From DASYXW01 sp035934405 (GTDB lineage: Bacteria > Acidobacteriota > Terriglobia > UBA7540), in contig DASYXW010000066.1 in NCBI GenBank assembly GCA_035934405.1, forward strand, positions 1 to 45,410: a stretch of DNA of 45,410 bases. Direction: 5' to 3'. The translations under genes and the position numbers were made by a program. Of this stretch, positions 32,454-39,873 are shown piece by piece. Position 1 is the first letter of the stretch; each line of letters opens with the position of its first letter. The notes beneath the pieces were generated by a model. It had not been told where the DNA came from and made no database searches. It was given only the letters and a program-made list of their open reading frames with translations.

Positions 32454-34091
32454 ATGAAGCCGAGGCGACGCCTTTTGTGGTTTGTGGTTTCGACGGTGGT
32501 ACTGGGGGCGCTGCTGGGCGGCGTTTACGGCCAGCGCGTCGAGGCTACCACCGATACCGGTGACGACAGCGACGTGCAGTCCAACATGAAGGCTTTTACC
32601 CAGGTCTACGACCTGGTGGAAAGCAACTACGCCGACCCCATCGCGGCCGACAAAGCCATCTACGGACCGCCCAATTCCAGCGTGGGCGCCATCCCCGGCA
32701 TGTTGCGCACCCTCGACCCGCACTCCAATTTCTTTGACCCGCGCTCCTTCGACCAGCTCCGCGAAGAACAGGAAGGCAAGTACTACGGCGTGGGCATGAC
32801 CATCGAGACGCGGCTCAACCGCATGGGCAAGCTGATGACCTATGTGGTGCTGCCGATTCCGGGGTCGCCGGCGTTCAAAGTGGGATTGCGCCCGGGCGAC
32901 GCGATTATCCAGGTCAACGGCAAATCCACTGAGGGCCTGCAGGTAAGCCAGGTGGCGGACATGCTGAAGGGTCCCAAGGGGACCGTGGCGCGCGTCAGCG
33001 TCACTCGCGAAGGCTCCGACCAGCCGCTCCAGTTCACCATCACGCGCGATCAGATCAACCGGCCGACGGTGGACGACGCTTTTCTGATCCGCCCCGGCGT
33101 GGCCTACATCCACATCAATGGCGAGGATGAGACCACCAATGACGAGCTGACCGCGGCGCTCAAGAGGCTGGACGCCAAGGATCTGCGCGGCATGGTTCTC
33201 GACCTGCGCAACAATCCGGGCGGACTGCTGAACGAGGCGGTGGACGTTTCCGACCACTTTCTCCAAAAGGACCAGTTGATCGTGTACCACTACGGCCGCC
33301 GTTCTCGCGAGCAGCGTTACTACGCCCAGCACGGCGAGCAGGGGAACGAATACCCCATGGTGGTGCTCATCAATCGCAACACGGCCAGCGCCGCCGAGAT
33401 CATCTCCGGCGCTCTGCAGGACCACGACCGCGCCCTGATCATGGGCGAGCCGAGCTTCGGCAAGGGCCTGGTGCAGACCGTCTACCCGCTCTCCGAACAC
33501 GCTGGCCTGGCGCTGACCACGGCGCACTACTACACGCCCAGCGGCAGGCTGATCCAGCGCGACTATGACAACGTGTCGCTTTACGACTACTATTACCGGC
33601 CCGAGGACAGCCCCACGCCCAAGACCCAGGTGCGCCTCACCGACGGCGGGCGCGAGGTTTACGGCGGCGGCGGAATCACGCCGGACGTCGAAGTGGCGCC
33701 GGAAAAGCTGAATCCCGTGCGGGAAAAGCTCGAAGACCGCAACGCCTGGTTCAGCTTCGGCGAGTACTACCTCGGCAACCACTCTTCGGTCCCCAAGGAT
33801 TTCCAGCCCGACGAAACGACCCTTCAGGAGTTCGAGCAGTTCCTCGCCAAGAACAACATTCCCGTCACCCACCAGGAAATCGAGGACAACCTCGACTACA
33901 TCAAGAGCCGCATCCGGCTGCAGATCATCGGCGTGCTTTATGGCACCGACGAAGCGTCGCGCATCAGTGCCGAGAACGATCCGCTGGTGATGAAGGCGAT
34001 CGACAGCCTGCCGCAGGCGGCCGAGCTCATCAACCACGCGAAGAAATACATGGCGGCGAAGGAGCAGCAGCGCGAGCGAGCGAGCCAATAG
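32454..34091 (+). CDS. Carboxy-terminal processing protease, S41 family
   Basis: The 545-residue periplasmic protease has an N-terminal signal anchor (about 6-24), a PDZ domain (about 110-200, with VLPIPGSPAFKVGLRPGD) and the S41 core. The catalytic dyad is Ser312 (NTASAAEI) and Lys337 (SFGKGLVQ), 25 residues apart as in known Ctp enzymes. DLRNNPGG marks the core. The C-terminal 100 residues are helical and charged. It would degrade or trim envelope proteins from their C-termini. The start is ATG 32454 with CAGGAGA upstream; the open frame reaching back to 32214 crosses repeat copy B and is not part of the protein. Confidence 0.93.
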   Translation: MKPRRRLLWFVVSTVVLGALLGGVYGQRVEATTDTGDDSDVQSNMKAFTQVYDLVESNYADPIAADKAIYGPPNSSVGAIPGMLRTLDPHSNFFDPRSFDQLREEQEGKYYGVGMTIETRLNRMGKLMTYVVLPIPGSPAFKVGLRPGDAIIQVNGKSTEGLQVSQVADMLKGPKGTVARVSVTREGSDQPLQFTITRDQINRPTVDDAFLIRPGVAYIHINGEDETTNDELTAALKRLDAKDLRGMVLDLRNNPGGLLNEAVDVSDHFLQKDQLIVYHYGRRSREQRYYAQHGEQGNEYPMVVLINRNTASAAEIISGALQDHDRALIMGEPSFGKGLVQTVYPLSEHAGLALTTAHYYTPSGRLIQRDYDNVSLYDYYYRPEDSPTPKTQVRLTDGGREVYGGGGITPDVEVAPEKLNPVREKLEDRNAWFSFGEYYLGNHSSVPKDFQPDETTLQEFEQFLAKNNIPVTHQEIEDNLDYIKSRIRLQIIGVLYGTDEASRISAENDPLVMKAIDSLPQAAELINHAKKYMAAKEQQRERASQ

Positions 34092-34191
34092 CCATGGACG
34101 TTGGAGCTACCAGACTGAAGAGAATCTCAACGGGCTGATTGAGGTTGTCGGGGCGTAATGGCGGTAAGGCATGAGACCGTCGACCACCGCG

Positions 34192-34503
34192 TCAACCGCT
34201 CTTCCGCATCTGATCGTGGAAGTGCTTCAGCAGCGACAGTCCGCCGGTCACTGGCAGCAGGACGAGTTGCCGGATGAGCATGGCCCGGCTCCGGTGACGG
34301 TTTCGCTCGGCTTCGGCCGCCCCGGCCAGTTGCATCTCCAGCACCAGGGCATACTTCGCAAAGTCGGTCCCGCAGGAGTCGCAGGCGCCGCCGTGGGTCT
34401 GCGCGTGCTTGCAGGTCGGGCAGGTGAACCGCAGCGTGGCGTGGCAGCGAATGCAGAACCAGGCCGTCGAGGGCGTCTCTCGTCCGCACTTGGGGCAGAG
34501 CAT
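34192..34503 (-). CDS. Small double-zinc-ribbon protein
   Basis: The 103-residue protein starts with two zinc ribbons: CPKC with CIRC (about 3-20) and CPTC with CDSC (about 28-44). A long Ala/Glu/Arg-rich helix and a hydrophobic patch (IRQLVLLPVTGGLSLL, about 77-92) follow; the patch could attach the protein to a membrane. The start is ATG 34503; the frame continues upstream only through repeats and antisense to the tRNA. The family resembles zinc-ribbon domain proteins of unknown function. It lies between the S41 protease and tRNA-Ala. Confidence 0.7.
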   Translation of the reverse strand: MLCPKCGRETPSTAWFCIRCHATLRFTCPTCKHAQTHGGACDSCGTDFAKYALVLEMQLAGAAEAERNRHRSRAMLIRQLVLLPVTGGLSLLKHFHDQMRKSG

Positions 34504-34533
34504 GGTCACATTGTAGTTATCGGCAGTCGGGGG

Positions 34534-34663
34534 TGGAAACTGGAAGCTGGAAACTCGAAATTCGAAACTCGAAATTCGGAACCGAGAAGTCAACTCTGGC
34601 TCCGACTCAGACCAAAATGCGCGAAGCGACGCGCGAGTTTCGATTTTCGAATTTCCAGTTTCG
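34534..34663. repeat. Opposed heptamer arrays beside tRNA-Ala
   Basis: Seven tandem heptamers (TGGAAAC, TGGAAGC, TGGAAAC, TCGAAAT, TCGAAAC, TCGAAAT, TCGGAAC; 34534-34582) face four heptamers of opposite sense (AGTTTCG, ATTTTCG, AATTTCC, AGTTTCG; 34636-34663). The second set is complementary to the first, so the RNA or DNA could fold back around a 53-bp loop. The second array ends 4 bp from the tRNA 3' end. Confidence 0.85.
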
Positions 34664-34667
34664 AAAA

Positions 34668-34743
34668 TGGTGGACGCGAAGGGATTCGAACCCTCGACCT
34701 CAGCGTTGCGAACGCCGCGCTCTCCCAACTGAGCTACGCGCCC
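34668..34743 (-). tRNA. tRNA-Ala (anticodon CGC)
   Basis: The minus strand folds as a complete tRNA of 76 nt. The acceptor stem is GGGCGCG with CGCGTCC, the D stem GCTC/GAGC, and the anticodon stem CGGCG/CGCTG around the loop TTCGCAA (anticodon CGC, decoding GCG). The T arm has GGTTCGAATC, and an encoded CCA follows the discriminator A. Confidence 0.96.
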
Positions 34744-34748
34744 ACTGG

Positions 34749-34769
34749 TTAGGTTACAGCTGACAAGTT
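34749..34769. repeat. Heptamer array upstream of tRNA-Ala
   Basis: AGGTTAC, AGCTGAC, AAGTTAC are three degenerate heptamers just 5' of the tRNA gene. They are complementary to the array at 34864-34891. Confidence 0.6.
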
Positions 34770-34863
34770 ACAGGGGAACAGGCAAGGACGCTCGGCGCCC
34801 CGTTCCTCGTACCTGCTTTGAAAATATAGCATGACCTCCACACTCAGTGCCGGCTGTTCTTGC

Positions 34864-34891
34864 TGTAACCAGTCACCTGTAACCGGTAACC
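34864..34891. repeat. Heptamer array overlapping the thrC 3' end
   Basis: TGTAACC, AGTCACC, TGTAACC, GGTAACC stand in tandem. On the minus strand they provide the final residues (QVTGYR) and the stop codon of thrC. Confidence 0.75.
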
Positions 34892-36078
34892 TGGCCGACC
34901 GCCTTCTCCAGCGCCTCGACATACTTGTATCCGCTGCCGGTGAGGAACAGCACCACGGTCTCATAACCGGCCAGGAAGCCGTCGGCGAGCAGGCGCTTCA
35001 GAGCCACGAGGGTCGCGCCGCCTTCGGGCGAAGTTACGATTCCTTCCATTGCCGCGATCTCGCGCACGGCATCGAGCATGGCGCGGTCCTCGACGGCGAG
35101 CGCGTGGCCGCGGCTCTCGCGCAGAGCCCGCAGGATCAGAAAGTCGCCGACCGCCGAGGGTACGCGAAGTCCCGACGCGATGGTCTGCGGGTTCAGCCAT
35201 TCTTCAGCGCGCTCCGCCTGGGCCGCGAAGGCGCGGACCATGGGTGCGCAGCCCGTAGCCTGCACGGCAAACATGCGCGGGCGCCGTCCCGAGGTCCAGC
35301 CAAGCCGCTCCATTTCCTCGAAAGCCTTCCACATGCCGATGAGGCCCGTGCCGCCGCCGGTGGGATAAATGCAAGCGCCTGGCACTTGCCCGTCAAGCTG
35401 CTCAACGACCTCGTAGGCCATCGTCTTCTTCCCTTCCACACGGTAGGGCTCCTTCAGCGTCGAAACATCGAACCAGGTTTCTCCGGTCTCGCGGGCGTCG
35501 CGCTCCATACGCTCGCGCAACATTCGCCCGCAATCCTTGATGCTGCCCTCGACCAGCACCACTTCGGCGCCGAGCGCGGCGCATTCCAGGCGATTCATCA
35601 CCGGCGTCCCTTGCGGCATGTAGACGAGCGCCTTCATGCCGGCGCGCGCCGCGTACGCCGCCATGGCCCCGCCGGCGTTACCCGCCGACGGAATGGCAAC
35701 CCTGGCGATTCCCAGTTCGCGCGCCATGCTGATGGCGACCGCCTGCCCGCGCGCCTTGAACGAGCCGGTAGGATTCACTCCTTCATCTTTCAGGTAGAGA
35801 TTGGGCAGGCCAAGCGCAGCCCCGAGTCGCGTGGCGCGCAAGAGCGGCGTGTAACCTTCACCGAGCGAAACAATTGAGGCGTCGTGCGCCACCGGCAGGA
35901 CTTCGCGGTATCGCCAAAGGGTGGGGGCGCGACCCCTGAGCGAGTCGCGCGGCATGGTCTGGCGGTCGAGATGGTAGTGGACGAGCAGCGGCGAGCCACA
36001 CTCGCACAGGTTATACACTTTGCCGGATTCGAGCCGCTTGCCGCAGCGCGCGCACTCAAGATGTGAGACGAAAGACAT
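34873..36078 (-). CDS. thrC: Threonine synthase
   Basis: The 401-residue PLP enzyme converts O-phosphohomoserine to threonine. It has the N-terminal zinc-ribbon-like part (Cys9, Cys12, Cys25, Cys27) found in one class of threonine synthases, the SLGEGYTPL segment, PLP Lys108 (PTGSFKARG), SAGNAGGA and the phosphate-binding TGGGTG. The start ATG 36078 places the zinc ribbon at the very N-terminus. The last residues derive from a heptamer array. It diverges from the HAD gene at 36182. A plain PLP-dependent lyase is a less likely alternative. No other thr gene is in the window. Confidence 0.9.
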   Translation of the reverse strand: MSFVSHLECARCGKRLESGKVYNLCECGSPLLVHYHLDRQTMPRDSLRGRAPTLWRYREVLPVAHDASIVSLGEGYTPLLRATRLGAALGLPNLYLKDEGVNPTGSFKARGQAVAISMARELGIARVAIPSAGNAGGAMAAYAARAGMKALVYMPQGTPVMNRLECAALGAEVVLVEGSIKDCGRMLRERMERDARETGETWFDVSTLKEPYRVEGKKTMAYEVVEQLDGQVPGACIYPTGGGTGLIGMWKAFEEMERLGWTSGRRPRMFAVQATGCAPMVRAFAAQAERAEEWLNPQTIASGLRVPSAVGDFLILRALRESRGHALAVEDRAMLDAVREIAAMEGIVTSPEGGATLVALKRLLADGFLAGYETVVLFLTGSGYKYVEALEKAVGQVTGYR

Positions 36079-36088
36079 CGCCAGCGGT

Positions 36089-36218
36089 CCGTTGTTCGTG
36101 GCTCGTTGTCCGTTGCCGGTTTCAGACGACCGTGATACAAGAGACCAACGAAGTATAGCAATAGACGTTTGTGGACGGTGAGTGAGATTGAAGAACGAAC
36201 GACGAACGACGGACTACG
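36089..36218. repeat. Opposed heptamer arrays in the thrC-HAD divergent region
   Basis: CCGTTGT, TCGTGGC, TCGTTGT, CCGTTGC (36089-36116) face AAGAACG, AACGACG, AACGACG, GACTACG (36191-36218). The sets are roughly complementary and flank the presumed promoters. The second set encodes the first residues of the HAD protein. Confidence 0.7.
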
Positions 36219-37081
36219 AGCACCCTGTCGCGGACGGCCCCAAGGCCGGAACTATTCGTCTGCTGGCCATCGACCTCGACGGCACGCTGCTGAACAGCAA
36301 GTCTGAAATTTCGCCCGCCAACCGTGAGGCGCTGGCCGCCGCGGCCGCGCGTGGCGTGCAGGTGGTCGTGGTCACAGGCCGCAGGTTCCATTCCGCGCGC
36401 CCGTTCGTCGCGCAGATCCCGTGCCCGGTCACGGTGATTTCGTCCAATGGCGCAAGAATCGGGACGGTGTCGGGCGAAGCGTATTTCCGGGACTTTCTTC
36501 CTGCTGAGCTCGCGCGGGAGGCGCTGCAAGTGGCGCGCGAGTACCGTCCTTACGCCGTGGTGCTGTTTGACAAGCCGCAGCGTGGCCAGGTGGTCATGCA
36601 GCGCGGCGCGTCACCCGAAGGGCCGATCGCGTGGTACCTGCGAACGGCGGCCGACGTCCTGCTGGAAGTCGACGACCTCGAGGCCGCCGCCGCTCCCGAC
36701 CCTATCCAGGTGCTGTTCGGCGGCCCGCCGGAGCGCCTCGCGCCGCTCGAAGGAATCCTCGCAGGTTCCCCCGCCGGACCTCGCGTGCATCTCACCTGGA
36801 CGAAATACCTCTACCGAAACGTTTCCATTCTGGACGTCATGAACCGCCGGTGCTCAAAGGGAAGCGCGCTCGCGCGCTGGGCCGGGCAGTGCGGAATCGA
36901 GCCGAACGAGGTCATGGCGATTGGCGACAATCACAACGACCTTGAGATGCTCCAGTTCGCCGGAATGCCGGTCCTGATGGCGAATCGCGCTCCCGGGTTT
37001 GACGGCGACGGCTGGCCCGTAACGCTTTCGAACGACGAAGACGGAGTTGCAGCCGCGATTCGGCGCTACATACTCGGGTAG
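36182..37081 (+). CDS. Cof-type HAD phosphatase
   Basis: The 299-residue protein has the DLDGTL nucleophile motif, TGRR (motif II region), SNGARI, and the late GDNHNDLEML motif of Cof/YidA-type sugar-phosphate phosphatases with a C2 cap. Most members act on several phosphorylated sugars or cofactors, so the substrate is not predictable. The start is uncertain: GTG 36182 is listed, TTG 36188 is close. The first 20 residues are not family-like and partly come from a heptamer array. It stands between divergent thrC and convergent lolA. Confidence 0.85.
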   Translation: MRLKNERRTTDYEHPVADGPKAGTIRLLAIDLDGTLLNSKSEISPANREALAAAAARGVQVVVVTGRRFHSARPFVAQIPCPVTVISSNGARIGTVSGEAYFRDFLPAELAREALQVAREYRPYAVVLFDKPQRGQVVMQRGASPEGPIAWYLRTAADVLLEVDDLEAAAAPDPIQVLFGGPPERLAPLEGILAGSPAGPRVHLTWTKYLYRNVSILDVMNRRCSKGSALARWAGQCGIEPNEVMAIGDNHNDLEMLQFAGMPVLMANRAPGFDGDGWPVTLSNDEDGVAAAIRRYILG

Positions 37082-37114
37082 AACTCCCTCGCCGGCAATC
37101 GCCGGAACCACAGC

Positions 37115-37801
37115 TCACTGTTGAATGATCTCCGTGCCGGCGGGAGGCGTGAACTCGAAGAGCGACGGCGCGAGCGGTGCGTTACGCTCAATGCGGTTGA
37201 AGGCGAACTGCATCGTGCTGCCGTCCGGGTAGAGAATCACCAGCCGGCGGATGTCGAAGTTGGGCATGAGCTCGATCAGCACGCTGCGGTATTCCTCTTG
37301 GTACCCGTGCCTGGGGTACGCCCGCAGCACCCGGTCGCCGGGGTCGGGTTCAAGCGCCTGGTCGGCGAACTCGAGTTTCGAAAATATGCGATGCAAGTTG
37401 AGGCGCGAGAGCAGCAGGCCCAGCGGAACGCGCAAATCCTCGCTTGCTTTCAAGGGCGTCCGGGTCAACTGCTTTTCCGCCGGCACGTAGAGCAGAAGCT
37501 CTTTGCCGTCGGAAACGAAAAGCTTGGTTTCGGGCTCGCGATACTCCCAGCGCATTCTGCTGCCTCGTGCGAGGTACACGGTGCCCGATTCCTGCCGCGT
37601 CCGGCCCCAGGAGAAAGAGGTCTGCGTGAACTCGGCCCGCAGAGTCCGCACGCCGTGGTAACTCGATTCGAAGGAACGAACGTACTGGTCGAGCGCCGTC
37701 GCGCCCGAAAGCGCAGGAAGGCAGGCCAGCAGCAAACCTGCAGCGCCAACGGCCAGCTGGCCATTTAAGACCCCTCGAGATCGGTGATCCATCCGTTTCA
37801 T
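37115..37801 (-). CDS. lolA: Outer-membrane lipoprotein carrier protein LolA
   Basis: The 228-residue periplasmic protein has a signal peptide (about 1-35) and the LolA half-barrel pattern: VRTLRAEFTQ, SGTVYLARGSRMRWEY, KLFVSDGKELLLYVP, and a late IERNAPLAPSLFEFTPPAG. It would carry lipoproteins from the LolCDE complex to the outer membrane. Its ATG lies 2 nt after the stop of the upstream TMTC-like gene, so it is probably translated from the same message. Confidence 0.88.
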   Translation of the reverse strand: MKRMDHRSRGVLNGQLAVGAAGLLLACLPALSGATALDQYVRSFESSYHGVRTLRAEFTQTSFSWGRTRQESGTVYLARGSRMRWEYREPETKLFVSDGKELLLYVPAEKQLTRTPLKASEDLRVPLGLLLSRLNLHRIFSKLEFADQALEPDPGDRVLRAYPRHGYQEEYRSVLIELMPNFDIRRLVILYPDGSTMQFAFNRIERNAPLAPSLFEFTPPAGTEIIQQ

Positions 37802-37803
37802 CG

Positions 37804-39873
37804 TTAGGGTTTAGGAGCCTGCGACTCCCATTTCTTGAAGGCGGACTGCGCCTCGGTGACATACAGAGCGCCCAGATTGTTGTGTGGATCGATTTTGAGG
37901 CCCGCATCATACTCGCGCCTGGCTTCGACAACCCGCCCCGTCGTCCCATAAAGCAGGGCCAGCATGAAATGTGCGCGGGCGTCCGAGGGATCAAGCGCCT
38001 CGGCGGCCTTGAAATTATTCTCGGCCTGCGACTGCTCTCCCAACCGCCAATAGAGCAGCCCGAGACCGAAGTAGGCCCGGAGGGTGGGCTCCGAATCCAA
38101 CGACGCGTGGAACTCCGCCGATGACTCCGCCCACCGTCCCTCATCGAAATACATCTCGCCCAGCTCGTTGTGAACTCTTACTTCGTAAGGTGAAAGGGCC
38201 AGCGCCGCCTTGAACTCCCGCTCCGCCGCCTCCCGCTGCCCGAGCTGCCGGTAGAGCATCCCGAGCTCGCGAAGGGCGTCGGAATCAGTGGGGACCGTGC
38301 CCAGAGATTGGTTCAATACGGCCCGAGCTTCGTCGTATCGCTTCTCACTGACGTACAGAGCGCCCAGATTGTCAAGAATGTAGGCCGCGCCCGGCGCCAG
38401 AGCCTCGGCCTTCAACCATTCCTGTTCGGCCATTTGCGCATTGCCCTGCTTCCAGTAATCCATGCCCAGATTGTTGAGGATCGGGTAGGCGCCAGGCGAA
38501 CTAGCCAGCGTTGTCCTGCAAAACGCCACATCATCATGCCAGTCAGGGCCGCGCGTCACAATGCGCCCGGCGGCGAGCGCAGCAAGCACTCCGGCCGTGG
38601 AGGCCAGGGCAACCTTCCAGCCGGAACCGCGCCGGGAAGCAAGCCGCCAGAGTGCGGTCCCGAGGCCGGCCAGCAGCCAGCAGAATCCCACCGACGGCAG
38701 GTAGAGATACCGCTCGGCGAAAGCATTCGCGGCCATCCAGCGCACGTCCAGCACCGGCACGAGCGTCAGCAGAATCCAGGTAAGCGCAAAACAGAGAACT
38801 CTGGATCTTTTCCAGAATAAGAAGAACAGAATGGCGCTCAGCAACAGAGCAAGGAGGCCGGCCCCCATCCAGGGAAAGAGCGCGGCCCAACCTTCTGGGA
38901 ACACGTAGAAGGCGCAAAGCCGGACGGGCCACAGGAGCTTCCATGCGTATTGCCCAACCAACGCCAGCGCGGAAACAGTCCGATCGTCGAGCGCCAGGTT
39001 TGCCCTCGACGGCGGAGCAGGCGTGAAGCGGCCGAAAAGGTGAACGCGAAGAAGGAAGTAACCGGCCGCGAGCACCCAGAGGACGCCATACCGCGAGAGC
39101 TTCCGCATCCAGTTGGTTCGAGCGCGATCGCTTCGGAACAAATGTTCGTACACCATCGCGAGCACAGGGAAGGTCGCCGCTGGCTCCTTGGACATCAGGG
39201 CCAGGGCAAATGAGATCGCCATTCCGATCTCCGCTGGAATCGATAGCTTCCCATCGGGCTTGGCTGCGTTCAGGAAGAACCAGAAGGCCAACAGAAAGAA
39301 AAACGTGAGCTGCAGGTCGGTGACGCCCGCGATCCAATCCACCGACTCGGTGTGAATGGGGTGAAGAGCAAACGCTGCCGCGGCCACGAAGGCCAGGGAC
39401 CGATCCTGGAACAACAGGGCGGTGACGGCGAAAAGCAGGAGGACCACGGCGACGTGGAGGAGCACGTTGGCCAGGTGAAACATCGAAGCGCGGAAGCCGA
39501 AGAGCTGGTAGCACGTGAGGTACTGCAGCGTCATCAGGGGCCGGTAGTAGTTGGTGAGGCCCTGGGCGCCGCCGAGGTACGACCAGACAGTGGTGGTCAG
39601 AATTTCACGCAGGTGATGGAAGTTGCGAAGGTAAGGGTTATTGAGCACCTGGATCGAGTCGTCATACACGAAGGAATTGAGCAGGGTGTTGGCGTAGGGC
39701 AAACCGGCGGCGAGCGCCAGGATTGCAGCGAGCGCGATGCTCGGCCAGCGCGAGCGATCGTGTCCGGACAGATTGACCGGCTGCAAAGGCAAGGCTTGAG
39801 GCGAGGAAACGGGCGCCTCCAGGTCTTGCCCCCCAGGGCTTGAAGCAGGGCTTGGGACTCCGGCTGTGTTCAT
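37804..39873 (-). CDS. TMTC-like GT-C membrane protein with TPR tail, paralogue A
   Basis: The 689-residue protein has a polar N-terminus, about ten or more membrane helices (about 44-450) and a C-terminal TPR block of six or more repeats (about 465-680). The first periplasmic loop has the acidic pair Asp71-Asp72 in FVYDDSIQVLNNPY, then NYYRPLMTLQY and HPIHTESVDWIAGVTD. This is the layout of GT-C glycosyltransferases and of the animal TMTC proteins, which are O-mannosyltransferases. The likely role is lipid-linked sugar transfer to a protein held by the TPR part; substrates are unknown. It overlaps its paralogue by ATGA. Both are 689 residues long. Confidence 0.75.
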   Translation of the reverse strand: MNTAGVPSPASSPGGQDLEAPVSSPQALPLQPVNLSGHDRSRWPSIALAAILALAAGLPYANTLLNSFVYDDSIQVLNNPYLRNFHHLREILTTTVWSYLGGAQGLTNYYRPLMTLQYLTCYQLFGFRASMFHLANVLLHVAVVLLLFAVTALLFQDRSLAFVAAAAFALHPIHTESVDWIAGVTDLQLTFFFLLAFWFFLNAAKPDGKLSIPAEIGMAISFALALMSKEPAATFPVLAMVYEHLFRSDRARTNWMRKLSRYGVLWVLAAGYFLLRVHLFGRFTPAPPSRANLALDDRTVSALALVGQYAWKLLWPVRLCAFYVFPEGWAALFPWMGAGLLALLLSAILFFLFWKRSRVLCFALTWILLTLVPVLDVRWMAANAFAERYLYLPSVGFCWLLAGLGTALWRLASRRGSGWKVALASTAGVLAALAAGRIVTRGPDWHDDVAFCRTTLASSPGAYPILNNLGMDYWKQGNAQMAEQEWLKAEALAPGAAYILDNLGALYVSEKRYDEARAVLNQSLGTVPTDSDALRELGMLYRQLGQREAAEREFKAALALSPYEVRVHNELGEMYFDEGRWAESSAEFHASLDSEPTLRAYFGLGLLYWRLGEQSQAENNFKAAEALDPSDARAHFMLALLYGTTGRVVEARREYDAGLKIDPHNNLGALYVTEAQSAFKKWESQAPKP

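Noticed and set aside
32313..34088. A 591-codon minus-strand frame
   Set aside because: It mirrors the S41 protease gene, whose catalytic motifs and codon use are clear on the plus strand.
34504..34728. Upstream extension of the zinc-ribbon protein
   Set aside because: This frame reads through the tRNA-Ala gene (GVRNAEVEGSNPF is the usual false translation of such a tRNA) and heptamer arrays.
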